Assembly (NCBI RefSeq): GCF_018336935.1 | Contig: NZ_CP068771.1 | Span: 2,604,001-2,668,000, forward strand | Length of the DNA stretch: 64,000 nt | DNA from: Serratia plymuthica | GTDB taxonomy: Bacteria > Pseudomonadota > Gammaproteobacteria > Enterobacterales > Enterobacteriaceae | Reading direction: 5' to 3' | Shown: positions 1-7,482 of the stretch, in pieces | Layout of the letters: each line of letters begins with the position of its first letter | Numbering within the stretch: the first letter of the stretch is position 1 | Program-made: the position numbers and the translations under genes | Notes under the pieces: model-generated | Databases searched by the model: none | Told to the model about the DNA's origin: nothing | Seen by the model: only the letters and a program-made list of their open reading frames with translations

Positions 1-1527
1 CAAGGTGATCGCTCAGTAAAAATCCCCAGCGGTTACTGGAATATCGCAAAACCGGTCGTTTTCCCAGCTAACAAAGGGATCGCGCTCTACGGCGAAAACA
101 GTTTTAACGGGCGGGCAGTATTAACCTATATCGGGCCAGATCTGACTGATATTTCAGACGTTAGCGGAGTCATTACCGTTTCCGCCAACACAGGGGAAAT
201 GACTTATAGTGGGATCAACTTTAGAAATTTTCAAATACGCGGCAATTATAAAATCATTAGTGGATTAAGCATAAAATACGCGGGTTACGTGCAAGTACAG
301 AATGTAAGCATCCTCTATTGCAAAGGTGCAGGTCTCTATCTTGATAAAGTTCAGGACAGTTACTTTAAATTTCTTGAAGTCCAAGGTTGCGGCAGAACCT
401 CAGGTGATTATAACAGTTACACCGATATTACAGATTACGATAAAATGCTACTGGCCCCCGTTCATTTAACTTCAACCATCCAGAATGATGATTGTAACAT
501 GTTGCGTTTTGAAGATTGCCAATGGGAAGCCAACCTGATCAGCCCGACCATTTACATTCATGGCGGCATTGGATTGTGGTTCACGAAATTGCATATGGAA
601 CATCGTAGCGGCCCATTGAAAACATTAATTGGAGAAAACACCAATGCCAGCCGATTATTGCACATGAACTCTGGGGAAGTTTATCTTAATGAAATTCAGG
701 CATCGGAAGTAAATGATTTGGTTTACAGTACGGGGTATGGTGTTTTGTATGCAACCAATATTAACCGTGCGGGAAATATTACGCATGCTGCATCCGGGAA
801 ACGGTTCAATGTTTTCATGAGTGGATGCTGGTTACAAGACATGAACTTTTCCTCCAGCGTAAAGGCCATGATCAGCAACTGTTGGTTGGCGAATCTGACG
901 TGGAGCCACCCTTCTTATCCGGGTACGATTTCTGACACCCATTTCTCCAGCAACGTTGCCCTTACCGGAGATGGCGCAAATACCCGAATCGATCTGGTCG
1001 ACTGTCAGTACGGCAGCGTAAGCTGTGACACCAGTAATCTGCGCTTCTTTGGCGGCCGCTGCCTGGGTGACTTTCGCTATGCCTCACTGTCCGGCGCAGG
1101 TTCGGTCATCGATGTCGATGTCGAAGGCGCGACAACGATCAGTACTAACTATGGCAGTTCATATCAACCCGGCAAAAGCAGCTACAGCGTGGCGCGTGTC
1201 GCCGATGTTCCCAAAGAGCTAGGGAGTGTCATGCGCCCTGTCGGTTCCGAATGGTTCAATACAGCGGTAACCGGGGACCAGGAAGGCGCGATTTACAGTT
1301 GGGTGAAAACCGCTGCCGGCTGGCGGCCCAATAGCCGTATCAGTCGCTTTGGTACCAATTTATCGTCAATGACGTTTTCTCAGCTTCCTGCGGCGACCTC
1401 CTGCAAAGGCACCGTTATTTTCTGTACCAATACGGCAGCCTCTCCCTCGGCTCAGGCCATTATCAGCGACGGCGCAGACTGGGTCTATCTGGCAACGCCG
1501 GGGACGAAAGTGACCGCCATCAAGTAA
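1..1527 (+). CDS. Right-handed beta-helix, tailspike-like protein (5' end outside window)
   Basis: The reading frame is open from the first base of the window, so the gene starts further left; the ATG at 199 is internal. The part before it (SVKIPSGYWNIAKPVVFPANKG) has the look of the first turn of a pectate-lyase-3 type beta-helix, as found in phage tailspikes and polysaccharide depolymerases. About 500 residues are visible: a long stretch of short hydrophobic strands with many Asn, Gly and Ser, then a C-terminal domain rich in Trp and Thr. Codon use is AT-richer than in the neighbouring psp genes, which suggests transfer, for example from a prophage. Family placement is by appearance only; catalytic residues cannot be assigned. 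A strong terminator follows directly. Confidence 0.6.
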   Translation, partial: QGDRSVKIPSGYWNIAKPVVFPANKGIALYGENSFNGRAVLTYIGPDLTDISDVSGVITVSANTGEMTYSGINFRNFQIRGNYKIISGLSIKYAGYVQVQNVSILYCKGAGLYLDKVQDSYFKFLEVQGCGRTSGDYNSYTDITDYDKMLLAPVHLTSTIQNDDCNMLRFEDCQWEANLISPTIYIHGGIGLWFTKLHMEHRSGPLKTLIGENTNASRLLHMNSGEVYLNEIQASEVNDLVYSTGYGVLYATNINRAGNITHAASGKRFNVFMSGCWLQDMNFSSSVKAMISNCWLANLTWSHPSYPGTISDTHFSSNVALTGDGANTRIDLVDCQYGSVSCDTSNLRFFGGRCLGDFRYASLSGAGSVIDVDVEGATTISTNYGSSYQPGKSSYSVARVADVPKELGSVMRPVGSEWFNTAVTGDQEGAIYSWVKTAAGWRPNSRISRFGTNLSSMTFSQLPAATSCKGTVIFCTNTAASPSAQAIISDGADWVYLATPGTKVTAIK

Positions 1528-1532
1528 CGTTT

Positions 1533-1559
1533 ATGCCACCCTATCTGGGTGGCATTTTT
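1533..1559 (+). terminator. Rho-independent terminator of the beta-helix gene
   Basis: Stem ATGCCACCC / GGGTGGCAT with loop TATCT, then a T run. It lies 5 bases after the stop codon of the tailspike-like gene and overlaps the last codons of pspD on the other strand. Confidence 0.85.
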
Positions 1560-1804
1560 CCACCCGCCGCGTAACGCCCAAATACCTTGTTCAGGCCTTT
1601 GCGGAACAGGGGTTCCAGCACCAGCGCCAGCACAAAGCGAATCGGTTTGCGGCCAACGGCCCGCAACAACCAGCCGGCCGCGCCGGCGGGGCCATAATTC
1701 AGTAACGCCATGATGATCACTTTAGACAACGTCTTCAACACCGTACCTGCACCTTGTTTGATTCCAGCGGATTTAACGGCGTTGGCGGCATAGGTTTTAT
1801 TCAT
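1541..1804 (-). CDS. pspD: Phage shock protein D
   Basis: Small membrane-associated protein of 87 residues, last gene of pspABCD. The block YGPAGAAGWLLRAVGRKP followed by LEPLFRKGLNKVF matches the conserved core of enterobacterial PspD. I choose the ATG at 1804 because GGAGGG lies 8 bases upstream; a TTG four residues earlier (at 1810) would sit only 2 bases from it. PspD is a peripheral inner-membrane protein of the envelope stress response with no defined enzymatic role. The gene is about 95 bases downstream of pspC, and no pspE follows, unlike in E. coli. Confidence 0.85.
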   Translation of the reverse strand: MNKTYAANAVKSAGIKQGAGTVLKTLSKVIIMALLNYGPAGAAGWLLRAVGRKPIRFVLALVLEPLFRKGLNKVFGRYAAGGKMPPR

Positions 1805-1899
1805 TCTCAATGCCCTCCGGCAGGCTTTGCTTTAAAAAGAATGTTACAGGCACAATGCCTGACCTGCGCCACGCGCAGGCCATTGCACGCGAGGCAGGG

Positions 1900-2259
1900 T
1901 TATAACTTGCGGAAACGGCTCTGTACGCCGAAAGTGTCCGACGTGACATAACGCTCAACCTGACGCAGTTGCTGTTCGCCACTGCCCAACTCGTACTCCA
2001 GTTGATCGAGCAACTGGCGCGGCGTCTTGTCGTTCTCTGCCGCGAAACGGCTGGACGGCGCTTCATCCAGCACGAAAACCAGCGCGAAATAGGCCACCAG
2101 CGTGAAGAAAAACAGGCCGAAAATCATCGACAGCACCACTATTACGCGGATCAGGCGCACCGGCACATCGAAATAATGGGCCAGCCCGGCGCAAACGCCC
2201 TTCACCATGCCTTCCTCAGGTACGCGGTAAAGCTTTTTACTGCCCAGAGTATTGCTCAT
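1900..2259 (-). CDS. pspC: Phage shock protein C, membrane activator of the psp response
   Basis: Inner-membrane protein of 119 residues which, with PspB, senses envelope stress (secretin mislocalisation, loss of proton motive force) and releases PspF by binding PspA. The PspC domain covers about residues 8-65 (LYRVPEEGMVKGVCAGLAHYF), with a hydrophobic segment near 40-66, then a charged cytoplasmic tail. The ATG at 2259 overlaps the pspB stop by one base (TGATG), implying translational coupling; this start is preferred over an in-frame TTG just upstream. Confidence 0.93.
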   Translation of the reverse strand: MSNTLGSKKLYRVPEEGMVKGVCAGLAHYFDVPVRLIRVIVVLSMIFGLFFFTLVAYFALVFVLDEAPSSRFAAENDKTPRQLLDQLEYELGSGEQQLRQVERYVTSDTFGVQSRFRKL

Positions 2260-2486
2260 CAAGACTGTCTCCAGTTCGGGTGTTCTGCATCGAGGATTTC
2301 TTCCAGCGCCTGAATGCGTTCACGCATGCGCTTGGCATCGTCGGCCAACTGCGCCAAACGCTGCATTTCCTGATGGCTCAGTTGAATGCCGTTTTGTTGC
2401 CGATTGCTGTAATGCAGCCAAAGCCAAATCGGTGCGACAAACAACACAAAGATTGTCAACGGAATGGCAAGTAGTAGAGCACTCAT
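2259..2486 (-). CDS. pspB: Phage shock protein B
   Basis: Small inner-membrane protein of 75 residues and partner of PspC in psp signal transduction. It has one N-terminal membrane segment (about residues 3-23) followed by an amphipathic coiled-coil region with regular Leu and charged residues (about 38-68), the usual PspB layout and length. It lies between pspA and pspC in the operon and its stop codon overlaps the pspC start. Expression is expected from the sigma-54 promoter upstream of pspA. Confidence 0.93.
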   Translation of the reverse strand: MSALLLAIPLTIFVLFVAPIWLWLHYSNRQQNGIQLSHQEMQRLAQLADDAKRMRERIQALEEILDAEHPNWRQS

Positions 2487-2545
2487 TTCTTTTCCTTCTT
2501 ATTGCGTCTTTAATAGGCGGCCACATCGCCGTGGCCGCTGTCGCC

Positions 2546-3211
2546 TTACTCAGTGCGGTTCATTTTGGCTTTCAGCGCCGCCAGCTGTTCGCTGATGGCA
2601 TCGTCGGCTTTCAGTTCGGCAAATTCCTGGTCCAGAGACTTCTTTTTACCGATGATGACGCTTTCCGCTTCGGCTTCCATATGATCGATACGGCGCTCAA
2701 ACTGTTCGAAACGCGCCATCGCCTCGTCCAGTTTGCCGCTGTCGAGCTGGCGGCGCACGTCGCGGGAAGAAGATGCCGCCTGATGGCGCAGCGTTAACGC
2801 CTGCTGGCGCGCACGGGTTTCGGTCAGCTTGTTTTCCAGCTCGCCGATTTCGCTTTTCATCCGGGACAATGTCTCTTCCACGGAAGACACTTCGTGGGTC
2901 AGCGTAGAGATCAGGTCTGCCACCTTCTGTTTTTCGATCAGCGCCGCACGAGCCAGGTCTTCTTTATCTTTGCGCAATGCCAGTTCGGCCTTGTCCTGCC
3001 AATCGTTGAGCTGATTTTCACCCTGCTCAATGCGGCGCAGCAGTTGCTTTTTCTCCGCCAGCGCACGCGCCGAGGTGGAGCGCACTTCAACCAGCGTGTC
3101 CTCCATCTCCTGGATCATCAGGCGCACCAGTTTTTGCGGATCTTCCGCCTTATCCAGCAACGTATTGATGTTGGCGTTCACGATGTCGGCAAAACGAGAA
3201 AAAATACCCAT
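2546..3211 (-). CDS. pspA: Phage shock protein A
   Basis: PspA/IM30 (ESCRT-III related) protein of 221 residues. It binds and stabilises the inner membrane under stress, and in unstressed cells binds PspF and blocks its ATPase. The N-terminal amphipathic helix ([19 protein letters not shown]) is clear, followed by the all-helical coiled-coil body to the C-terminus. Length agrees with E. coli PspA (222). It is the first gene of the operon, with a sigma-54 promoter 72-87 bases upstream of its start. Confidence 0.97.
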   Translation of the reverse strand: MGIFSRFADIVNANINTLLDKAEDPQKLVRLMIQEMEDTLVEVRSTSARALAEKKQLLRRIEQGENQLNDWQDKAELALRKDKEDLARAALIEKQKVADLISTLTHEVSSVEETLSRMKSEIGELENKLTETRARQQALTLRHQAASSSRDVRRQLDSGKLDEAMARFEQFERRIDHMEAEAESVIIGKKKSLDQEFAELKADDAISEQLAALKAKMNRTE

Positions 3212-3282
3212 AATTCACTTCCTCTTGGTTCTGATGGCGTCTGAAGCGCCGCGTTAAGTAATACATCTTGCCCAAAGACTTA

Positions 3283-3298
3283 ATCAAAACCCGTGCCA
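3283..3298 (-). promoter_or_regulatory. Sigma-54 promoter of pspABCD
   Basis: On the minus strand TGGCACG-GGTT-TTGAT gives a perfect -24 element and a -12 element that deviates from GC, as in the E. coli pspA promoter. The position between pspA and divergent pspF fits. PspF enhancer sites are expected between here and pspF but I cannot define them. Confidence 0.85.
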
Positions 3299-3334
3299 AC
3301 TTTTATTTTATTGAATAATAACGATTATTTATTT

Positions 3335-3362
3335 TTGACTCTCCACCAGCATGCTGTAGAGT
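3335..3362 (+). promoter_or_regulatory. Possible sigma-70 promoter of pspF
   Basis: TTGACT, 16-base spacer, TAGAGT, ending 33 bases before the pspF start. PspF is known to repress its own gene by binding the shared enhancer region. Tentative. Confidence 0.4.
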
Positions 3363-3395
3363 GATTATTTTCACCAAACATTGGCGAATTTCATC

Positions 3396-4403
3396 ATGAG
3401 CGAACAGTTAGAAAACCTGCTGGGCGAAGCGAACGCCTTTGTCGAAGTATTGGAGCAAGTCTCGCAACTGGCAAAGTTGAACAAGCCGGTGTTGGTGATC
3501 GGCGAACGCGGCACCGGCAAGGAGCTTATCGCCCACCGTCTGCACTACCTTTCCAACCGATGGCAAGGGCCGTTTATCTCGCTTAACTGCGCGGCTTTGA
3601 ATGAAAACTTACTGGATTCCGAGCTGTTCGGCCATGAAGCGGGGGCTTTTACCGGCGCGCAGAAACGCCACCTGGGCCGCTTTGAACGCGCCGACGGTGG
3701 CACGCTGTTTCTCGACGAACTGGCTACCGCCCCCATGCTGGTGCAGGAAAAACTGCTGCGGGTGATTGAATACGGCCACCTGGAACGCGTAGGCGGCAGC
3801 CAGCCGCTGCAGGTGGATGTACGATTGGTGTGCGCCACCAACGATGACTTGCCTGCGCTGGCGGCGGCGGGAAAATTCCGCGCCGACCTGCTGGACCGGC
3901 TGGCGTTCGACGTCGTTCAACTGCCGCCGCTGCGCCAGCGGCAGCAAGACATCATGCTGCTGGCGGAACATTTTGCGATTCAGATGTGCCGCGAACTGTC
4001 GCTGCAGCTGTTCCCCGGCTTTACCGAACGCGCCAGGGATACGCTGCTCGCCTATAGCTGGCCGGGCAACGTGCGGGAACTGAAAAACGTGGTGGAACGT
4101 TCCGTGTACCGGCACGGCACCAGCGCCAGCGCGCTGGATGACATCATTATCAATCCCTTTGCCCAACGGGAAAGCCCCCTCCCGCTGCCGGAGCGCGAAA
4201 CGCGCAATGACCGACCGGCGCTGCCGCTGGATTTAAAAACCTGGCAGTTGGCACAGGAAAAGTCGTTGATCGAAGCGGCGCTGCAACAAGGGAAATTCAA
4301 CCAACGCAAGGCGGCGGGCCTGTTGGGGCTAACCTATCATCAGCTGCGGGGGATGCTGAAAAAACATGCACTCTTGCACAATGGGGATGCGGAAGAAGAT
4401 TAA
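3396..4403 (+). CDS. pspF: PspF, sigma-54 enhancer-binding activator of the psp operon
   Basis: AAA+ activator of 335 residues driving transcription from the pspA sigma-54 promoter. The AAA+ domain has Walker A GERGTGKE (36-43), the sigma-54 contacting loop GAFTGA near residue 85 and Walker B GTLFLDE near 105; a Fis-type helix-turn-helix occupies the C-terminus (KAAGLLGLTYHQLRGML). As in E. coli, it lacks an N-terminal receiver domain, its activity being controlled by PspA binding. I take the ATG at 3396, which aligns with the E. coli start; an upstream in-frame TTG adds five residues. It is divergent from pspA. Confidence 0.95.
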   Translation: MSEQLENLLGEANAFVEVLEQVSQLAKLNKPVLVIGERGTGKELIAHRLHYLSNRWQGPFISLNCAALNENLLDSELFGHEAGAFTGAQKRHLGRFERADGGTLFLDELATAPMLVQEKLLRVIEYGHLERVGGSQPLQVDVRLVCATNDDLPALAAAGKFRADLLDRLAFDVVQLPPLRQRQQDIMLLAEHFAIQMCRELSLQLFPGFTERARDTLLAYSWPGNVRELKNVVERSVYRHGTSASALDDIIINPFAQRESPLPLPERETRNDRPALPLDLKTWQLAQEKSLIEAALQQGKFNQRKAAGLLGLTYHQLRGMLKKHALLHNGDAEED

Positions 4404-4410
4404 TGGGCAA

Positions 4411-4515
4411 AAAAAAAGCCAGCACCCGAGCTGGCTTAAAAAACACTGGAAGCAATGTGAGCAATGTCGTGCCTTTCACGGCAAAACCACTAAAGGTGGC
4501 TTTCCGTGAACTGCC
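4411..4515 (-). ncRNA. ryhB: RyhB, Fur-repressed iron-sparing small RNA
   Basis: The minus strand carries the RyhB core (contains CATTGCTCACATTGCTTCC, preceded by GCACGA at about 4450-4474), identical in this block to E. coli RyhB, then a terminator with stem AAGCCAGC / GCTGGCTT and eight Ts (4437-4411). RyhB pairs with Hfq and represses mRNAs of iron-using proteins when iron is scarce. The start is inferred at about 4513-4515 from the -10 box, giving about 103 nt, slightly longer than E. coli RyhB (about 90). The 5' part forms a separate hairpin (TTCACGG / CCGTGAA). It lies between pspF and the COG0523 gene, a different neighbourhood from E. coli (yhhX-yhhY). Confidence 0.93.
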
Positions 4516-4520
4516 AGATG

Positions 4521-4550
4521 ATGATAATGGTTATCAGTATCATCTGTAAA
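4521..4550 (-). promoter_or_regulatory. ryhB promoter with Fur box
   Basis: On the minus strand, -35 TTTACA (4550-4545) and -10 TATCAT (4526-4521) with an 18-base spacer. The Fur box GATACTGATAACCATTATC (4541-4523) matches the 19-base consensus at 17 positions and covers the spacer and -10, so iron-loaded Fur should block RNA polymerase. Confidence 0.9.
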
Positions 4551-4596
4551 GCGCATTGTTGATAATTTTTCTCATTACCCCACTCATGTTGCGCAC

Positions 4597-5784
4597 TTAC
4601 CATTCCGGGAAGGGATCGGCCATATCCAGCCAATAGTCCACCCCCGCCGCCATTTGGTCATCGTTCAGCAGGCAGGCATCCAGCAAACGGGTGATTTCCG
4701 CCTGCGGCAAATTCTGGCCGATAAACACCAGCTCCTGGCGCATATCGCCAAACGGCTCCACCCATTTCGCCCGGATCTGCGCCCGGGTTTCTTCATCTTG
4801 TGGCCAGTTCTCCTGCGCCAGCGCGCGCCAGAAGGTGCCCGCCAGCCCATAATGCGCGATGCCACCGGCCTGGCTCCACTGTCCAGCTTGTCTCGGACGC
4901 GTAGCCAGCCAGAAGAACCCCTTTGAACGCAACAGCTTGCCGCCCCCCCAATCGCCGTTGATCATCCGATAAAACTTATCCGGCGCAAACGGCCGCCGCG
5001 CCTGATAGACAAAGCTGCTGATGCCGTAGTTTTCCGTCTCCGGAACATGTTCACCCCGCAACTCCTTCAACCAGCCCGGCGCCTGTTGGGCCTTTTCGAA
5101 GCTGAAACTGCCGGTGTTCAATACCGCTTCCAGCGGTAATTTACCGGGGGAGATGGGGACAATATTGGCATCCGGGTTAAGGCTGGCGAGCAGCGCCATG
5201 ATTTCCCCCTGCTGTTCTGGCGTCAGCAAGTCGGTTTTACTCACCAGCATCACATCGCAAAATTCGATTTGCTCGATCAACAGGTCTGCCACGCTGCGCA
5301 GATCGTCCTCACCCAGGCTTTGCCCGGCCTCCTGCAAGGTCTGAGCCTGCTGGTATTGCTGGATAAAATTCACGCCATCCACTACCGTCACCAGCGTATC
5401 CAGCCGGGCGAACTGCGACAGGCTTTCCCCCTGTTCATCTTCAAAGGTGAAGGTTTCCGCCACCGGCAACGGCTCTGAAATACCACTGGATTCAATCAGC
5501 AGATAATCGAAACGACCGGCCTGCGCCAGTTCACGCACCGAGATCAACAGATCTTCGCGCAGCGTGCAGCAGATGCAGCCATTGCTCATTTCCACCAGTT
5601 TTTCCTGCCGGCGATCGAGCTGGACCTGATTTTCGATCAGCGCGGCATCGATGTTCACCTCGCTCATGTCGTTGACAATAACCGCCACGCGCATGCCCTG
5701 GCGGTTATTCAGAATATGGTTCAGCACCGTGGTTTTACCGGCGCCGAGAAAACCGGAAAGTACGGTAACGGGTAACGGATTCAT
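4597..5784 (-). CDS. COG0523 GTPase, zinc metallochaperone type (ZigA/YciC/YeiR-like)
   Basis: G3E-family P-loop GTPase of 395 residues. It has Walker [10 protein letters not shown] near the N-terminus, the COG0523 metal motif NGCICCTL (CxCC), an SKTD guanine-specificity motif, and the CobW C-terminal domain. Members of this group bind zinc and are thought to deliver it to selected enzymes during zinc starvation. It is the last gene of a three-gene cluster after folE2 and a gamma-carbonic anhydrase-like gene, behind a Zur-type palindrome, which supports a zinc role. The ATG at 5784 has GAGG 6 bases upstream; an in-frame GTG at 5796 is less likely. It is not assigned to a named subgroup. Confidence 0.85.
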   Translation of the reverse strand: MNPLPVTVLSGFLGAGKTTVLNHILNNRQGMRVAVIVNDMSEVNIDAALIENQVQLDRRQEKLVEMSNGCICCTLREDLLISVRELAQAGRFDYLLIESSGISEPLPVAETFTFEDEQGESLSQFARLDTLVTVVDGVNFIQQYQQAQTLQEAGQSLGEDDLRSVADLLIEQIEFCDVMLVSKTDLLTPEQQGEIMALLASLNPDANIVPISPGKLPLEAVLNTGSFSFEKAQQAPGWLKELRGEHVPETENYGISSFVYQARRPFAPDKFYRMINGDWGGGKLLRSKGFFWLATRPRQAGQWSQAGGIAHYGLAGTFWRALAQENWPQDEETRAQIRAKWVEPFGDMRQELVFIGQNLPQAEITRLLDACLLNDDQMAAGVDYWLDMADPFPEW

Positions 5785-5796
5785 CAGCTTCCTCAC

Positions 5797-6357
5797 TTAA
5801 AACTCATTACGTAATGCCTGGTAACCGCGAACCAGTTCGACGTTGGTCGCGGCCACCTCTTCAGAAAATTGCAGCGCGCGGCGATCGACCTGGCGATACA
5901 ACGACAGATCGCTGTCGGCGCCGACGCGCTCGGTCGATGGGATATACAGGTTCTCCGGCAGCGTGACACCATCCACCACCGCGTTGTAGCGCACCACACA
6001 ACCGGAACGGATATGGCAATTGAACAGCACGCTGTTGAAACCGATAAACACCCGATCATCGATGCGGCACGGGCCGTGAACAATCGCGCGATGAGCGATG
6101 GAGCTGTAACTGCCGATGGTCACCGCCGCTCCGCTTTTCGAGTGGATCACTACGCCGTCCTGAATATTCGAGTGAGAGCCGATAACGATCGGTTCCATGT
6201 CGCCGACCGCATTCAGTTCATCGGCACGGATCACCGCGTAGGGACCGACGTAGACAAAATCGTCGACAATCACCCGGCCGCAGATAATGGCGGTAGGATC
6301 GATATAGGCCTTTGGCGATACCTGCGGCAGGTGGCCACTGGGGTTTTTACGCAGCAT
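5797..6357 (-). CDS. Gamma-class carbonic anhydrase-like hexapeptide protein
   Basis: Left-handed beta-helix protein of 186 residues of the gamma-carbonic anhydrase/YrdA family. Hexapeptide repeats run through the first two thirds, and three His in conserved settings (VVIHSKSG, SIAHRAI, IVHGPC) can form the metal site; a C-terminal helix packs on the helix. It overlaps the end of folE2 by 11 bases and lies 12 bases before the COG0523 gene, so the three are probably one transcript. In this context it may be a backup enzyme that uses iron or cobalt when zinc is short; that is inference, as activity in the family is variable. Confidence 0.83.
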   Translation of the reverse strand: MLRKNPSGHLPQVSPKAYIDPTAIICGRVIVDDFVYVGPYAVIRADELNAVGDMEPIVIGSHSNIQDGVVIHSKSGAAVTIGSYSSIAHRAIVHGPCRIDDRVFIGFNSVLFNCHIRSGCVVRYNAVVDGVTLPENLYIPSTERVGADSDLSLYRQVDRRALQFSEEVAATNVELVRGYQALRNEF

Positions 6358-7276
6358 CTTCTTCCTCCCGCCAGCTCAGTTCGGCCACCGCATTGTGGGC
6401 ATGCAGGCTTTCCTGATGCTCCACCCGCAGCGAGAACCCTCGCTGGCCGCATTGGCTGCGCAGCATCCGGTACAGACGACGCGCGGCGTCCTCGCAAAAC
6501 ATCAGGTTCTGACCGTTAGCCAGGGCGAAAGCCTGCTCATCCTGACGCTTTACCAACGTTTGCGATGGCGTGCCCAACGCATGCTCAATGCGATCGATTA
6601 AATTGACTGCCGGTAACGCCGGTTCAGTGCCGCTGAGCGTCAGCGTCACCCAGGCCCAACTGCGCTGGCTGTGCGGGGTCGCGGGCATTCCCTGCTCGCC
6701 CAGCCAATCGATCACCTGCTGCCGATCGACCCTGTCCAACTCCTGTTCAAAATCAAACTGAAACTGCTGTTGCGCCAGTTGACGGCTGAGCGCCGCCGAG
6801 CTGGGACAGGTGGAGGAATAAGGCACGCCGACAGTCAGCGACAGCGCCAGAGCCTGGGTCAAGGTAGCGTCTATACGCAACGGGTAGGCTTTCCAGCCGC
6901 GGTGTGGCGACAACAAGGCTGGCCGCGACAGCAGCAGCTCACCGCTGATGCTCAAGCCGGCACGATCGCTGTGTTCTGGTTGAGAAGCCAAAATGGCATT
7001 TAGCGTCTGCCCGATGCGCTGCGGCGTCAGTTCGCCCTGCGTCAACTCATCCAGCGCCAGATACAGCCGCGACATGTGTATTCCCCGCGAACCTTGACGG
7101 TTGGCGAGAAGATTGATGCCAACGTTGACCTTCGTCATCAACGGCTTACCCGCCAATTCCAGCGGCAGCGCTATCTCTTGCATCCCGACCCAGTCGAGCC
7201 CGACGTCACTCATCTCACCCTGCCATGCCTGAGCATCCGGCAACGGCTGGGGTGGTGGAGGTGCAATCTTGTTCAT
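6347..7276 (-). CDS. folE2: GTP cyclohydrolase I type 2 (FolE2)
   Basis: First enzyme of folate synthesis, converting GTP to 7,8-dihydroneopterin triphosphate. FolE2 uses metals other than zinc and replaces zinc-dependent FolE under zinc limitation. The 309-residue protein has the family's catalytic Cys (PYSSTCPSSA) and C-terminal His-rich block (LHAHNAVAE). The ATG at 7276 has AAGGGG just upstream and is chosen over a start 15 codons earlier, which lies within 7 bases of the Zur-like palindrome. It is the first gene of a zinc-starvation operon with the carbonic anhydrase-like and COG0523 genes. Confidence 0.92.
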   Translation of the reverse strand: MNKIAPPPPQPLPDAQAWQGEMSDVGLDWVGMQEIALPLELAGKPLMTKVNVGINLLANRQGSRGIHMSRLYLALDELTQGELTPQRIGQTLNAILASQPEHSDRAGLSISGELLLSRPALLSPHRGWKAYPLRIDATLTQALALSLTVGVPYSSTCPSSAALSRQLAQQQFQFDFEQELDRVDRQQVIDWLGEQGMPATPHSQRSWAWVTLTLSGTEPALPAVNLIDRIEHALGTPSQTLVKRQDEQAFALANGQNLMFCEDAARRLYRMLRSQCGQRGFSLRVEHQESLHAHNAVAELSWREEEDAA

Positions 7277-7327
7277 ACGTCCCCTTGCGGTTATTGATAT
7301 CGTGCCGGGGGACGGTAACACAAAAAA

Positions 7328-7346
7328 GTTATGTTATAACATAACA
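7328..7346 (-). promoter_or_regulatory. Zur box upstream of folE2
   Basis: GTTATGTTATAACATAAC (7328-7345) is a perfect 18-base palindrome, and TGTTATA-A-CATAACA (7332-7346) matches the enterobacterial Zur core TGTTATA-N-TATAACA at all but one base. It is 52-70 bases upstream of the folE2 start, so Zur with zinc should repress the operon. Confidence 0.85.
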
Positions 7347-7421
7347 TTTGCGTTATTTTTTTCCTGTGACGACAAACTGTTCAATCAAGTCGCAGAAAAC
7401 TCAGCCATTTTGCTCAATGGA

Positions 7422-7450
7422 TTGGGCAGTTCGCCAGAGTGCGATACACT
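7422..7450 (+). promoter_or_regulatory. Probable sapA promoter
   Basis: TTGGGC, 17-base spacer, TACACT, ending 32 bases before the sapA ATG. Good spacing, moderate -35 and -10 matches. Confidence 0.5.
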
Positions 7451-7482
7451 AACGCTATTGCTTATTAACCCATGAAGCCTCT

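Noticed and set aside
3311..3330. Fur-like AT-rich motif between pspA and pspF
   Set aside because: Only about 10 of 14 positions fit and no iron-related gene follows; ordinary AT-rich promoter DNA is enough.
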